Counted from the first letter of the stretch, positions 41,899-51,820 are shown. The stretch is DNA of 64,000 nt from Kangiellaceae bacterium (GCA_026196875.1 JAPHTP010000017.1:1-64000), one strand, 5' to 3'. Numbers and translations: made by a program. Notes: generated by a model from the sequence alone, not told the origin.

Positions 41899-44325
41899 TC
41901 AGAATAGTCCGAGTTGTTCATCTACTAATTGCGCAAAGCTCAAACCAATAAAAGGCAAGATAGCTTCGGCAATTGGCGCTATTTGCTTATCTATATAATG
42001 TTGATAGTCTAATCTGGCAGTAATTCTTTCCATAGGCTGCGGCCCGTTGGTAGTGATAACATATTTAATCCAGCCCTTATTAATATAGCGTTTTTTCCTT
42101 CCTTTACTTTGCAAGAATTCATCAGCAACTTTAGCGGCTTTCACATGAGGAGGAATATTTTTAACATACTCGCTTAGTCTTTTTCGAAGTCTTTTACGAT
42201 AAACCAATTTATCATCCAGTTTTCCATCTTTAACCTGTTGAATGACTTCTAAAATATACTCACTTGGATCTTCTTCATTAAACACTAAAGCATAGAGTTT
42301 TTCTTGAAATTCTCTTGCCAGAAGCGTCCAATCGGTACGTACATTTTCTAGCCCTTTAAAAACTACGCGTTTATCTTCCCCGTCACCTACAAGTCCAGCA
42401 TACCTTTTCTTACTCCCCTTTTCGGAACCGCGAATGGTCGGCATTAAAAAACGCCTAAAATGAGTTTCGAACTCCAATTCTAGATAACAATCGAGGTCGT
42501 ATTCTTTTTTTAGTTTTAGCTGCCACTGCGTGTTAATAAATTCTTGTAAGAGACTTCCCGTTTCCAATGAATCCTCAGCTGAAAAATCTTCTCCCAGTAA
42601 TACGAAAGTAGAATCAGTATCTCCATAAATGACTTCGAACCCTTGTTCTTTAATCCAATGTGCAGTTTGTTTCATAATCCAATGACCACGCAGCGTAATA
42701 GAGCTTGCCAGCCGCGGGTCATAAAATGGGCATCCACCGGAACCGAGTACTCCATAAAACGAATTCATTAATATTTTTATCGCTTGCGATTTAGCTTTAT
42801 CATTTTGTTTTTTCGCTTGATCTCTTTGCGCCCATAAGGACTTTATAATATCAGGTAAGAGATTTATTTCTCGATGAAAAACTGCACCTTTAAAGCCTTC
42901 TACAGAATTATCGGGATCTTTGAGCCCTTCGATTAATCCCAATGGGTCGATTTTAAAAGTGCGTATAATTGAAGGATAAAGACTTTTAAAATCTAGAACC
43001 AGTACATTGCGGTAGAATCCCGGTTTAGAGTCCATAACGTACCCTCCCGGACTAGCAAGACCTCCCCCCAAGGGAAGATTCGGCGATATGTATCCTTTTC
43101 GATGCAGTTGCGGCAAATATAGATTGGTAAACGAAGCAACAGAGCCTCCTGCTCGGTCAAGTTCCAGACCTGTTAGGTGACTTCTAAAAATAAGAAAGTC
43201 CAGCAATTTGGCTTTTTCAAATATTCTCCATACTAACTCGCAGTCCTTAAGGTTATACTTGGCAAGTTTCAACTTATTATGTTTGAAGTCAGATAAAATT
43301 GTTTCTAACCTATTATCTACACTTTCAGTTTCTTTGCCTTCCCCAAGAAAGTGTTGTGCCATCGCCTCTAAACTGAAACTTGGAAAATTATATGCCTCTG
43401 ACTTTAAGGCAGAAATTCCGTCGATCACCACCCGACCACTGATAAACAAATATCCTTGGGATCTATCTTGTCTACTCTCCCGCCAATTAACTAATGTATT
43501 GCCTCTTCCAATTCGTAATTGAACTTGGTGAAGATTCGCCCGCAGAATTAATACTCTGAAATCAAAATTAACAACATTCCAACCAATAATAATGTCAGGA
43601 TCATAATTGGCTAAAACGGAGACAAATTCTTGCAGCAGTTCTTTTTCATTACTTACCCAGCGTACAAATTTTTGAGTAGTTCGGGAAGCCTTGTCAGGAT
43701 TAATCATTAACACCAATTCAATAGAGCTTTGATTGGTAATACCGTAAAAGCCGATACTAAATAACTCGCCTTTTTCGGAGCACTCAATATCGATAGATAC
43801 AACTTTCAAACTGGGTGAAAACTGGCATGGTCTGACTTTGACATTTCTGAAATTTGTGAAACCTTTTTTCGGTTGCTCTTCTCCGATAAACTCTATCGAA
43901 CCATAGCAAAACCGTTCCATCAAAAACCGCTCTTCAGCTCGAATAGTCGACTCAAAGGTTGTGATCCCGGCTGCCTCAAAAATATCCTTAGACTTAAAAT
44001 AATTTCTATTATTTTCGAAGTAGATCCCACATACTTGTTCGTTAGAAAAGGTTTTCAGTTCGAGCGTTTTGTTCGTGAAACCAATATTATTAGCGTTCAA
44101 CAGTTCAAAAGCTTCTTGTTGATGTTTCGTTTTAACAAAAAAGACGCTTTTCTCGTTTTCCACTTCAAGTCGCACAGGCCCCGAATCAGTTGATAGCCAA
44201 TACTCAATTAAATTGCGTTTTTCCGTGTCAAAACAGCGACGAGTTAAAACAAAGCCCTGCACGGGCGCATGCGATAGAGAGCGGAAGTTATTATTATTTT
44301 GAGATGAATGACCCATATTACTCAT
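41899..44325 (-). CDS. polB: DNA polymerase II (family B)
   Basis: 808 residues, slightly longer than the E. coli enzyme (783). The 3'-5' exonuclease motifs are visible: ExoI VVSIDIECSE near 173-182, ExoII IIGWNVVNFDFR, ExoIII near YNLKDCELVW. Polymerase motif A is DFKSLYPSIIRTF near 443-455, motif B KILMNSFYGVLGS, and motif C YGDTDST near 564-570. PolB copies past DNA damage and restarts stalled forks; in E. coli it belongs to the SOS regulon. I found no clear LexA box in the 250 bases upstream. Divergent from the cyclase-FHA gene and followed by the SDR gene. Confidence 0.95.
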   Translation of the reverse strand: MSNMGHSSQNNNNFRSLSHAPVQGFVLTRRCFDTEKRNLIEYWLSTDSGPVRLEVENEKSVFFVKTKHQQEAFELLNANNIGFTNKTLELKTFSNEQVCGIYFENNRNYFKSKDIFEAAGITTFESTIRAEERFLMERFCYGSIEFIGEEQPKKGFTNFRNVKVRPCQFSPSLKVVSIDIECSEKGELFSIGFYGITNQSSIELVLMINPDKASRTTQKFVRWVSNEKELLQEFVSVLANYDPDIIIGWNVVNFDFRVLILRANLHQVQLRIGRGNTLVNWRESRQDRSQGYLFISGRVVIDGISALKSEAYNFPSFSLEAMAQHFLGEGKETESVDNRLETILSDFKHNKLKLAKYNLKDCELVWRIFEKAKLLDFLIFRSHLTGLELDRAGGSVASFTNLYLPQLHRKGYISPNLPLGGGLASPGGYVMDSKPGFYRNVLVLDFKSLYPSIIRTFKIDPLGLIEGLKDPDNSVEGFKGAVFHREINLLPDIIKSLWAQRDQAKKQNDKAKSQAIKILMNSFYGVLGSGGCPFYDPRLASSITLRGHWIMKQTAHWIKEQGFEVIYGDTDSTFVLLGEDFSAEDSLETGSLLQEFINTQWQLKLKKEYDLDCYLELEFETHFRRFLMPTIRGSEKGSKKRYAGLVGDGEDKRVVFKGLENVRTDWTLLAREFQEKLYALVFNEEDPSEYILEVIQQVKDGKLDDKLVYRKRLRKRLSEYVKNIPPHVKAAKVADEFLQSKGRKKRYINKGWIKYVITTNGPQPMERITARLDYQHYIDKQIAPIAEAILPFIGLSFAQLVDEQLGLF

Positions 44326-44577
44326 ATTTTAGGAGATACGCTGATAGAACAGGCGATGAGCAAAATAAACTGGCTCACTCTTAAACGAAATTTTCATTTT
44401 GAGATATTTTAATGCATTTCATTGTTAGATACACAGTTGAAGGCAGTTTATCTCAATCTTGTCTTAACACCATAGGTTTTAAACTGTGATTTTATTCATA
44501 TAATTTAGTTCTAAAGTCGAAATCCTGCGAGCATCAGGCTAAAATTTGTACATAAAAGGATTTTTAAGTATTTAACT

Positions 44578-45462
44578 ATGACCAACCAAAGACACAGAGT
44601 CGTTCTTTTTGCTGATATATCAGGTAGTTCAGCGCTTTATAAATCTGTCGGAAATGAAAAGGCAAAGGCAATTATCGATGAGGCGGTAGCTGATTTATGT
44701 TTGCTAAGTGAACAAAATGCCGGTCGGGTGGTTAAGACCATCGGTGATGAAGTTATGTCTCGTTTCGACGATCCTATTGATGCTTTTAACGCTGCGCGTT
44801 CAATGCAATCTCACTATACGGAAAAAACGCTCTCCATAAGAATTGGTATGGCATATGGAAGTACACTTCTAGATAAAGGGGATGTATTCGGGGATACGGT
44901 GAATGATGCTGCCTTTATTTCCCATATTTCACGCGGTAAGCAAATATTGCTCAACGAGAACTTTTTCGAGTCTTTACCGGAAGTTTTATCAAACCAGTGT
45001 AAAGAATTCGATCAGGTAACAATAAAGGGAGAGTCAGATTTAAGCACCATTTACAGAGTCGATTGGGAATCCCAATGTAATAATGAAGAACGATCTACCA
45101 GGTTATTTACCAGTAAAGGCTTTGAAGATCTCTCACAAATCACATTCCTTAACCTTAGTCTTAGCAACAATCATTTTACCCTTACAAAATCTCAAACTCC
45201 TTATAAAATTGGTCGCGACTTAATTGGTGTAGACCTTACCGTCAGCTCGAATCTTGCAAGCCGCTCTCATTGTGAAATTAGATTTCAGCACGGAAAGTTT
45301 GTTTTAGCCGACCATAGCTCAAATGGGACTTTTATAAAACCAACTAATAACCAGGCGGTTTATTTACGCCGAGAAGAATTTCCGCTCACTGGTGAAGGAG
45401 TCATTTCATTGGGCGGGCCAATCGAATTATGTGAAGAACTGATCCGTTACAAACTCGAATAG
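44578..45462 (+). CDS. class III nucleotide cyclase-like protein with C-terminal FHA domain
   Basis: 294 residues. The N-terminal half (about 1-165) is a class III adenylate/guanylate cyclase homology domain: first metal Asp in LFADISGSS, second in KTIGDEVMSRF, substrate-type Lys just before TIG, and the GDVFGDTVNDAA segment. The family N-x-x-x-R that carries the transition-state Arg reads NDAAF here, so Arg is replaced by Phe and activity may be low or lost. The C-terminal part (about 200-290) is an FHA phosphopeptide-binding domain (IGRD, then ASRSHCEI and SSNGTFI). No membrane segment. An AAAGGA site precedes the ATG. Likely a cytoplasmic signalling adaptor or cyclase controlled by phosphothreonine binding. 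Confidence 0.85.
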   Translation: MTNQRHRVVLFADISGSSALYKSVGNEKAKAIIDEAVADLCLLSEQNAGRVVKTIGDEVMSRFDDPIDAFNAARSMQSHYTEKTLSIRIGMAYGSTLLDKGDVFGDTVNDAAFISHISRGKQILLNENFFESLPEVLSNQCKEFDQVTIKGESDLSTIYRVDWESQCNNEERSTRLFTSKGFEDLSQITFLNLSLSNNHFTLTKSQTPYKIGRDLIGVDLTVSSNLASRSHCEIRFQHGKFVLADHSSNGTFIKPTNNQAVYLRREEFPLTGEGVISLGGPIELCEELIRYKLE

Positions 45463-45500
45463 TCCTACTAACCTGGAACAAAACTTAGACAAGGTGGAGT

Positions 45501-45546
45501 GATTATCAGGTTTAGAATAGTTATCAGGGTTACAGTAATTATCAAG
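45501..45546. repeat. three short tandem repeats between convergent genes
   Basis: Imperfect units of about 18-19 bases, each with TTATCA (gattatcagg, gttatcaggg, attatcaag). They lie between the stops of the cyclase-FHA and TPR-lipoprotein genes. No hairpin is obvious; probably a local duplication relic. Confidence 0.4.
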
Positions 45547-46743
45547 TCAACTGTCGTTGTTAGCTAATTCAACGAGCTTGTTATATTTTACTTGATATAT
45601 TGAAGCTTTTTCTTGCTTATGAGTCTTTTCAAGGGCTTTTTTCATCGCTTTTCTGGCCCTTTCATACTTCCCCATCAAGTAGTATGCGTTAGCCATGCCT
45701 GCGTATGGCTCGTGCAAATAATCAGCCATTTTAGAAGCCTTTCTAAAATAGGAAATTGCATTATGATACCTTTCATCCTCGATAGCTTCGTTACCGAGGT
45801 TTACCCACTTATATGGGTTTGGATCATCATACCTTCTTAATTGCTTTGCTACACGCTGAGCCTTGTCATTTTTTTCATTCTGTATAAGATGCAAATGATA
45901 GTTATAAAGAAGTTCAAACTTTTCATCACTTCTTCCATACTTCAATCCATACTCAAACAAATTCTCTGCTAGATTCTTAAATCCGAGATTATCGTGCAGA
46001 ACCGCGAGCATATTGATCGCTTGCTCATCAAGCTTGTTATATTTTAAGGCCTCTTTTGCATAGGCATACGCCAGGCCATGTTCATTTCGAGTTAATGCTT
46101 CGGCGGCACGGTTCCGATAAAACATTGCGAAAAACTCTTCTGAAGATACCCTTCTTAACGTTTTTGTCCCTTCAGCCGGATAATAATCAACCCTGATATA
46201 TCCTCTCCATAATGGTCCATTAGTGAACTCGCTTCTTTTAGGATCATGCAACAAAGTTCTGACGTGCTGAGATGATAAAACTATCCCTCCCTCCTTTTGA
46301 TAGACCGCGGGGGTTTCAACGAGTTCGTAGCCAACATCAACATTAACTAAATTGGCTAAAGAGTGGGTAACGATAGCCAGAGAAAGGCAGTTACCCAGCT
46401 TCCTCTCTAAGGCATCATCTGCAGTGAGAGTATCAGAATAGAAATTGAAGCTTTCGAGTCTTCCTGACAAGTAGCGTGAAATTCTTTTGTTGGGGTATAG
46501 TGATTTGTTTTTATAGTGATTAAAGTAAGCTAGGAAATCTTGCTGTTGCGTTCTGGTTAAGCTGAAAACATCCTCTAATGTTTCTATTTTGGTTTCATTT
46601 CCAAAGTACTGTTCATCTAACAATTTAGGTTCAGGAATGGAGGCAAGCTCGCCCTGCGGCACTCGTTCGATATTCGAAGCGCAGGCAGTCAGAAATATAA
46701 GAGTAAAGAATACAACAAAGCGCATAATACTAAGTATAGTCAT
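45547..46743 (-). CDS. lipoprotein with transglutaminase-like and TPR domains
   Basis: 398 residues. A lipobox (FLTACAS) follows a short hydrophobic stretch, so the protein is lipid-anchored. Residues about 105-200 look like a transglutaminase-type fold: Cys in KLGNCLSLAI, His in SSQHVRTLL and an Asp in a later strand (VDYYP). The C-terminal half is TPR repeats (residues about 215-390, with AYAKEALKYNKLDEQAINMLAVLHDNLG, quoted here only in part as AYAKEALKYN and LAVLHDNLG). A second ATG at 46725 (MRFVVFF) could be the true start. Similar architectures occur in periplasmic proteins of unknown role in gammaproteobacteria. Convergent with the cyclase-FHA gene. Confidence 0.75.
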   Translation of the reverse strand: MTILSIMRFVVFFTLIFLTACASNIERVPQGELASIPEPKLLDEQYFGNETKIETLEDVFSLTRTQQQDFLAYFNHYKNKSLYPNKRISRYLSGRLESFNFYSDTLTADDALERKLGNCLSLAIVTHSLANLVNVDVGYELVETPAVYQKEGGIVLSSQHVRTLLHDPKRSEFTNGPLWRGYIRVDYYPAEGTKTLRRVSSEEFFAMFYRNRAAEALTRNEHGLAYAYAKEALKYNKLDEQAINMLAVLHDNLGFKNLAENLFEYGLKYGRSDEKFELLYNYHLHLIQNEKNDKAQRVAKQLRRYDDPNPYKWVNLGNEAIEDERYHNAISYFRKASKMADYLHEPYAGMANAYYLMGKYERARKAMKKALEKTHKQEKASIYQVKYNKLVELANNDS

Positions 46744-46907
46744 AAATACGCGATCTGAGTATAAACCCAGTCTAGAAAAAGGTTGAATTTTTAGCTAGCC
46801 TAATAAACCAGGAATTATAATTTGAATTAAACCTATGTAATTTTTTAGTTATTCTAATTTAGAATTAATGTTTCATACCTCATTTCAGTAGATTCTTGAT
46901 ATATAAA

Positions 46908-47588
46908 TTAGTTCAAAAGAGTATCGATTTTTTCTCTAAGCTCATCGATCTCCATTTGCATTAGTTCCACCTGTTGCTCTAACGCTTCAATTCGATTCAC
47001 TGATTCCGGCTCGTCGCTTGAATAAATTTTACTTGCTTCCATTTGGGGCTCAGACATTGTTGAATCCAGCAGTTCCGCAGGGCTACCAAAACAGTGTTGA
47101 TAACGACTCTCCCTTCGACCAGGCTCCCTTTCCAATCTTACTACGTATGCTCCCTTTTCCTTATTGCACATAGCCTGTAATACTTCTTCAGTTTCAGCAA
47201 CATTAGTAAATTCACATAGCCTATTTGTCCGAGTCCGAAGTTCAACAGGAGTCTGTGGCCCACGTAGAAACAACACACAAATAATCCCCAGCTCTTGCTT
47301 GGTTAGTTGGATGTCGCTGAACTCAGTATTGCAAAATCGATGCTGGTATTTGGCTACACGGCTCGTCGCTCCTGCCTGAGTCATCACTAAGTGTTTGCTC
47401 GCCAAGTCATCTAACGTATTTTGCACTTCATCTTCCGATAAATTCATAACAGGTTCACGATTGCTTTTCTGATTACAAGCATTCGTCAACGCATTCAAAG
47501 ACAATGGATATTGGTCTGGGGTTGTAATAGACTTCTCAATTAGACAACCAATGACACGCTGTTCGCTACTTGTTAGCTCGAGATTCAT
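46908..47588 (-). CDS. yceH: YceH family protein (DUF480)
   Basis: 226 residues. The start LTSSEQRVIGCLIEKSITTP and the phrases TNACNQKSNREPVM and LFLRGPQTPVELRTRTNRL are hallmarks of the YceH/UPF0502 family, which folds as two winged-helix units. The C-terminus is a coiled coil (RIEALEQQVELMQMEIDEL). The molecular role is unsettled. It stands alone on the minus strand, with about 150 bases to the sulfotransferase gene and 165 to the lipoprotein gene. Confidence 0.93.
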   Translation of the reverse strand: MNLELTSSEQRVIGCLIEKSITTPDQYPLSLNALTNACNQKSNREPVMNLSEDEVQNTLDDLASKHLVMTQAGATSRVAKYQHRFCNTEFSDIQLTKQELGIICVLFLRGPQTPVELRTRTNRLCEFTNVAETEEVLQAMCNKEKGAYVVRLEREPGRRESRYQHCFGSPAELLDSTMSEPQMEASKIYSSDEPESVNRIEALEQQVELMQMEIDELREKIDTLLN

Positions 47589-47738
47589 TACTTTTCCTTA
47601 ATTTGCAATTCAGCCTAAAATTTCGAGCACTAGTATATTACTTTCCCCGCAAATATTGCTAGATCAATATTGCAATCAATAGAGCCTATATTTTAAGTCA
47701 GACAGATTGTCTATCGGCGGATAATAAAAAGACAGAGG

Positions 47739-49352
47739 CTATAAAGGAAGCTTTTCTAAATTTGAGTCAATAAGGCCTTCAGCCATAAAGCGTTGGCAGA
47801 CCTTCTGCATATTATCTCGATAAAACCGCCATCGATTTATTGAGCGAGTGTTAATCGACTGTCTAACTTGAACAGAGCTGGCAGTCGTTACTGCGGACTG
47901 GTTATTTTGGATCTCAATATATTTATCACTCCAATTAAGACCACAATAATCGAACATTTTTTTGCCTTCAACTTTCGGTTCAACAGCTAGCTGTTCAAAA
48001 TCAACTACATGAAGCCTGTGCATAAGTTTACTTTTATAATGCTTCATTAAAGACGTAAAAGCGGTAATATAATTTGCAGTATTCTCAATATCCAATGCGT
48101 AGTTATACAGCGAATACTGGGTCGAAAACAAGACTTTAAAGTTTCCGATACAGACGTCTAGCGGGTGCCGGTGAAGCAATACTATTTTAGACTCAGGAAA
48201 AGCGTTAGCAATCAACTCAATATACATAAAATTGAGTGGCATTTTGTCGATAACATATTCACCCTTCCCTCTAATCAAAGGAGCTGCAGAATTAAAGTAA
48301 GATTGCCTTAGAACGTTAAAGTTAATATCTGGAATTTTATTGATATAGCCCGGGGATAGATGCGGAAGTCGATATTGTGATAAGTTGTTAGCGACGGAAA
48401 AATTGAGGCTGTTTAGTTCCCCTGCTGAATCTACTTGGCTTGAACCGGTTAGGATTCGCTCTACCAATGTTGTGCCAGAGCGCGGCATTCCCAAGACAAA
48501 TATTGGCTTCTTATCAAACTCGGTTTCTATCGTTTGTGGACAGTAGGAAAGAGACTTAAAGCACTCTATCCTTCGCTTATCAGCCTCAAAATGGTAACCA
48601 ATGTCTTGCTTACGTTCAGACTTCGCTTCTTCAAGTATGGAAAAGGACTGATTATATTCACCAATTGCCGCCAATTCTTTTGCCAACGCGTGTGAAACTA
48701 TTAGTTTCTCAGCGCTGCTAAGCTCCAATAAAAGTAGCTCTTTTAGACGATCGATATGATTATTGGTTGTGCTTATTTTTGATACTTCCGTTAGTAAAGC
48801 GTGTGCTTGTATATTTCGAAAGTCACAATTAATGCTTTCTTCTAATGCATGTCTTGCTAACTCTAACGCTCCAAGAAACCGTTGCGTGGCACCTAAATTA
48901 AACCAAAAATTACTATTATTAGGCTCCAGTTCGGTAGCCTTTTGGTAACAACTTACAGCTTGTTTCTGCAAACCGAGTCGACTTAAAACTGTTCCCATGG
49001 TGTCATTAGTAAAAGCATCGTTGCTTTTAAGTTTTAGGGCATGGAGAATTAAAGTTTTTGCTTTGTCTAACCGGTTGAGCAACATCCAGGATTTCGCCTG
49101 AAATACGTAAGTTCGGCAACAACTAGAGTTTACGCTACTCGCTTTTTCAAACCATGCGATTGACTGTTTAAACTGTCCCTGTTCACACTTAGATAGCCCT
49201 ATTAAAAAATAAGGAAAATCGTGAGCATCATTAATTTGAATCAACTGGCAACAGATCGACTCGGCTTGCGAAAACCTGCGCCTCTTAAGCAGACTCTCAG
49301 CGAGTTTTATTTGTTCGTCAAAACCATTGCTGATTTTAGTTTGTTCCGTCAT
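47739..49352 (-). CDS. TPR-sulfotransferase family protein
   Basis: 537 residues. The N-terminal half (about 10-200) is TPR repeats (CYQKATELEPNNSNFWFNLG). The C-terminal half is a PAPS-dependent sulfotransferase: 5'-phosphosulphate loop PIFVLGMPRSGTTLVERIL (Pro-Arg-Ser-Gly-Thr at about 287-294) and 3'-phosphate motif LLHRHPLDVCIGN near 391-403. The protein moves sulphate from PAPS to an unknown acceptor, perhaps a peptide or glycan. It lies directly downstream of a TonB-dependent receptor, a pairing seen repeatedly in marine gamma- and alphaproteobacteria, with a strong hairpin in the 89-base gap. No signal peptide, so cytoplasmic. Confidence 0.88.
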   Translation of the reverse strand: MTEQTKISNGFDEQIKLAESLLKRRRFSQAESICCQLIQINDAHDFPYFLIGLSKCEQGQFKQSIAWFEKASSVNSSCCRTYVFQAKSWMLLNRLDKAKTLILHALKLKSNDAFTNDTMGTVLSRLGLQKQAVSCYQKATELEPNNSNFWFNLGATQRFLGALELARHALEESINCDFRNIQAHALLTEVSKISTTNNHIDRLKELLLLELSSAEKLIVSHALAKELAAIGEYNQSFSILEEAKSERKQDIGYHFEADKRRIECFKSLSYCPQTIETEFDKKPIFVLGMPRSGTTLVERILTGSSQVDSAGELNSLNFSVANNLSQYRLPHLSPGYINKIPDINFNVLRQSYFNSAAPLIRGKGEYVIDKMPLNFMYIELIANAFPESKIVLLHRHPLDVCIGNFKVLFSTQYSLYNYALDIENTANYITAFTSLMKHYKSKLMHRLHVVDFEQLAVEPKVEGKKMFDYCGLNWSDKYIEIQNNQSAVTTASSVQVRQSINTRSINRWRFYRDNMQKVCQRFMAEGLIDSNLEKLPL

Positions 49353-49382
49353 GGAGTACTTATCGTTTTACAGTAAATTAGG

Positions 49383-49410
49383 AGAGCTGGCATTAAAAAA
49401 TGCCAGCTCT
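49383..49410 (-). promoter_or_regulatory. 12-bp perfect hairpin between the receptor and sulfotransferase genes
   Basis: Arms agagctggcatt and aatgccagctct with an AAAA loop, 32 bases past the receptor stop. On the minus strand no T run follows the stem, so it is more likely an mRNA-stabilising or partial-attenuation element that lowers sulfotransferase expression relative to the receptor than a full terminator. Confidence 0.55.
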
Positions 49411-49441
49411 GGCAGATCGAAGTAACAACTCCGTTTTCAAC

Positions 49442-51820
49442 CTAGTCGAAATAGTAAGTCATCATTACCCCTAAAGTTCTCGGAGTATTGATATAACGTC
49501 CATAGCGACGAAGGTCAAATCCCCCAACGTCACGCAAGAAACTGTAGTCATTTCTGACCGCAGTAACGACGTATTCATCGGTAAGATTCTTCACATAAAA
49601 AGTACCATCCCAGTTATCGCCGCGAATAGTCGCAGATACACCATGCAAGGTATAACTAGGGAGTCTTTCACCATTATTTCGATTACCTACTTTAGTAAAG
49701 ATGTCTCCGGTGTAATTAAGGCTATAGTTAACCTCTAGAGGGAATCCACCAAAAACCTCAGTATCATAGGTTAAACCTAATGACGATGATTGTTGCGGAG
49801 CTCCAGGTAGCCTGTCTCCAGCAAGGGCATCAGTTCCTCCAACTAAACCAGGCGCATCCTGGGTTAACTTGGCGTCTGTGTAGGCATAAGTCGTATTGAT
49901 TTTCCAATTGTCAGATAGCCTTCCACGTAGTGATAACTCAACACCACGGCTTTCTGCTTCTCCACCATTTGACGTGATTGGAAGTGAACCATTTTGAGTA
50001 ACATCACCTACTTGAACATCTTCCCAAGCTACGTGATAAAACGCAGCATTAAACGCAAATTGACCATCAAAAACATTACTTCTAATACCAATTTCATTGT
50101 TCGTAGTTCTATCTGGAAGGATCAATATTTCATCTGGTTGTGCGCAAAGATTCTGAACGCCCGGTGGCAATGGATCGGGACAAGGTGTCACTGAATTGAT
50201 ACCACCAATTCGATATCCTTCACTCAATGTGTAGTATAGTTTTAAATCATCACTGAAATCGTAGCTCGTATTAAACTTAAACAGGCTACCATCATCATCA
50301 ACGCTGTTAGTCGTCAGTTTTAGATTGGTTTCATCCGGCCCGTAGTTGCCTTGTGCTGTATTGAGTAGTGGCAGATCAAACCCTGAAGCTTGTTCATTTT
50401 CATACTGGTAGCTGCGAGCACCGATTGTTACTTGCCATTCATCAGTAAATTGATAACCTATTTCACCAAAAAATGCCTGCTCGGTTAATTCGCCGTTAGA
50501 CGCGGAGTAGTATTCCAGTCCGTCTGGTCGATTAACTCCCCAGAAATCAGCTATACCCGGCGTAAATTCTTTACTGTCACCACGGATGATTTCATTGTTA
50601 TTGTAATAATAACCAACAATCCAGGTTAAAGGTCCATCTCCTTTAGAAACCAGACGAATTTCTTCAGTCAAGATTTCTTGTTCGGTATCTTCTCTTGTAT
50701 AAGCAGAAAAGCTTGGGAAACCTTCGTAACCGTATTCAAATCCAAGTAGCAAATCTGTCTGATCTCGCTGCCCATGATCTTTATACTTGGATAAGCCGGT
50801 AGCTGAAACTAAATCGGCGAAGTCAAATTCAAAAGTGACTTCAAGGCTGATTAACTCGTCAGTTCTATTGTTTGGCTCTTGATAACGATAACCTGATTCG
50901 TATGCTCCCGACATAAAGTTTTCGCTTGATGCCAATTCGGGATAATAATGAACCAGATTCCTGCCGCCAGCCCTTTGCTCTTGATAATAATAAGTTAAGG
51001 TCGCATCAATATACTCGGTGGGCATGTAGCGCGCCGCAACCTTACCTGCAAGAATTTCTACGTAGTTAGCATCTTCAACCTGTCTAAGATTGGCCGCTAC
51101 ATCTTGCGGATTGTTAAAATCCGGCTGGGGATTTGAAACTCCGCCTTCACGTACCACATAATTGTAGTCAATGAAGCCTGGCCTATCTTCTTTTACCACT
51201 GAAGTTCTAAAGCCGAAATTTCTATTAACTGGAGTGTTTAATACAAACCCGGTTTCATATCCTGTAGAGTCGCTTTCTTTAGTTTGCGATAACCCGAAAA
51301 ATACACTCGAATCAAAGCCGCTTAGATCTGGCTTACGAGGAATATATCGAATTGCCCCACCTAAGGTGCCAGCTCCATATAAAGTTCCTTGAGGACCAAT
51401 TAAAACTTCGACACGATCAATGTCTGTTAGCTTTAAGTCGATGTAAACGGGAATTTCACCGATGTAATTCCCAACAGTTCCTCCAGTTCCACCGGCTGGG
51501 CCTGAGGAATCTGTATTAAGGCCACGTACAATAACCTGATTAGCAGCACGGCCGCCTTGGTCTGTTACGGTAAGACCGGGAACCCACTTAGCAATATCAA
51601 TTGCATTTTTTACTTGCATGGATTCCATTTGCTCATCATTAAACGCAAAAACGTTGATCGGAATATCCTGAATATCATTTGCGCGTCGCGTAGAAGTTAC
51701 GATGATTTTAGTGTACTCATCATCTTTCTTCTCTTCTTGCTCTTCGGCATAAACCGGAGAACATAAAACGCTAGCTATCGCTAGATAAACTGCGCTTTTA
51801 CGTAACTCATTTGTTTTCAT
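49442..51820 (-). CDS. TonB-dependent outer-membrane receptor
   Basis: 792 residues. Signal peptide ending PVYAEE; a TonB-box-like segment DDEYTKIIVTSTRR; plug domain with DIPINVFAFNDEQM, RGLNTDSSGPAGG and VEVLIGPQGTLYGAGTLGGAIRY; then a 22-strand barrel ending in an aromatic strand (TLGVMMTYYFD). The plug resembles receptors for complex organic substrates (iron-independent style) more than siderophore receptors, but the ligand is unknown. The long upstream region carries phased TTGCG repeats that may bind a repressor. GAGGAG lies 12 bases before the ATG. Followed by the TPR-sulfotransferase, with which it probably forms an operon. Confidence 0.92.
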   Translation of the reverse strand: MKTNELRKSAVYLAIASVLCSPVYAEEQEEKKDDEYTKIIVTSTRRANDIQDIPINVFAFNDEQMESMQVKNAIDIAKWVPGLTVTDQGGRAANQVIVRGLNTDSSGPAGGTGGTVGNYIGEIPVYIDLKLTDIDRVEVLIGPQGTLYGAGTLGGAIRYIPRKPDLSGFDSSVFFGLSQTKESDSTGYETGFVLNTPVNRNFGFRTSVVKEDRPGFIDYNYVVREGGVSNPQPDFNNPQDVAANLRQVEDANYVEILAGKVAARYMPTEYIDATLTYYYQEQRAGGRNLVHYYPELASSENFMSGAYESGYRYQEPNNRTDELISLEVTFEFDFADLVSATGLSKYKDHGQRDQTDLLLGFEYGYEGFPSFSAYTREDTEQEILTEEIRLVSKGDGPLTWIVGYYYNNNEIIRGDSKEFTPGIADFWGVNRPDGLEYYSASNGELTEQAFFGEIGYQFTDEWQVTIGARSYQYENEQASGFDLPLLNTAQGNYGPDETNLKLTTNSVDDDGSLFKFNTSYDFSDDLKLYYTLSEGYRIGGINSVTPCPDPLPPGVQNLCAQPDEILILPDRTTNNEIGIRSNVFDGQFAFNAAFYHVAWEDVQVGDVTQNGSLPITSNGGEAESRGVELSLRGRLSDNWKINTTYAYTDAKLTQDAPGLVGGTDALAGDRLPGAPQQSSSLGLTYDTEVFGGFPLEVNYSLNYTGDIFTKVGNRNNGERLPSYTLHGVSATIRGDNWDGTFYVKNLTDEYVVTAVRNDYSFLRDVGGFDLRRYGRYINTPRTLGVMMTYYFD

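Noticed and set aside
44326-44577. LexA/SOS box upstream of polB
   Set aside because: No CTG-N10-CAG match was found; the CTGATAGAACAG word is too short.
46851-46865. Small palindrome attcta-att-tagaat as a terminator between the TPR lipoprotein and yceH
   Set aside because: A/T-only 6-bp arms without a T run on the minus strand.
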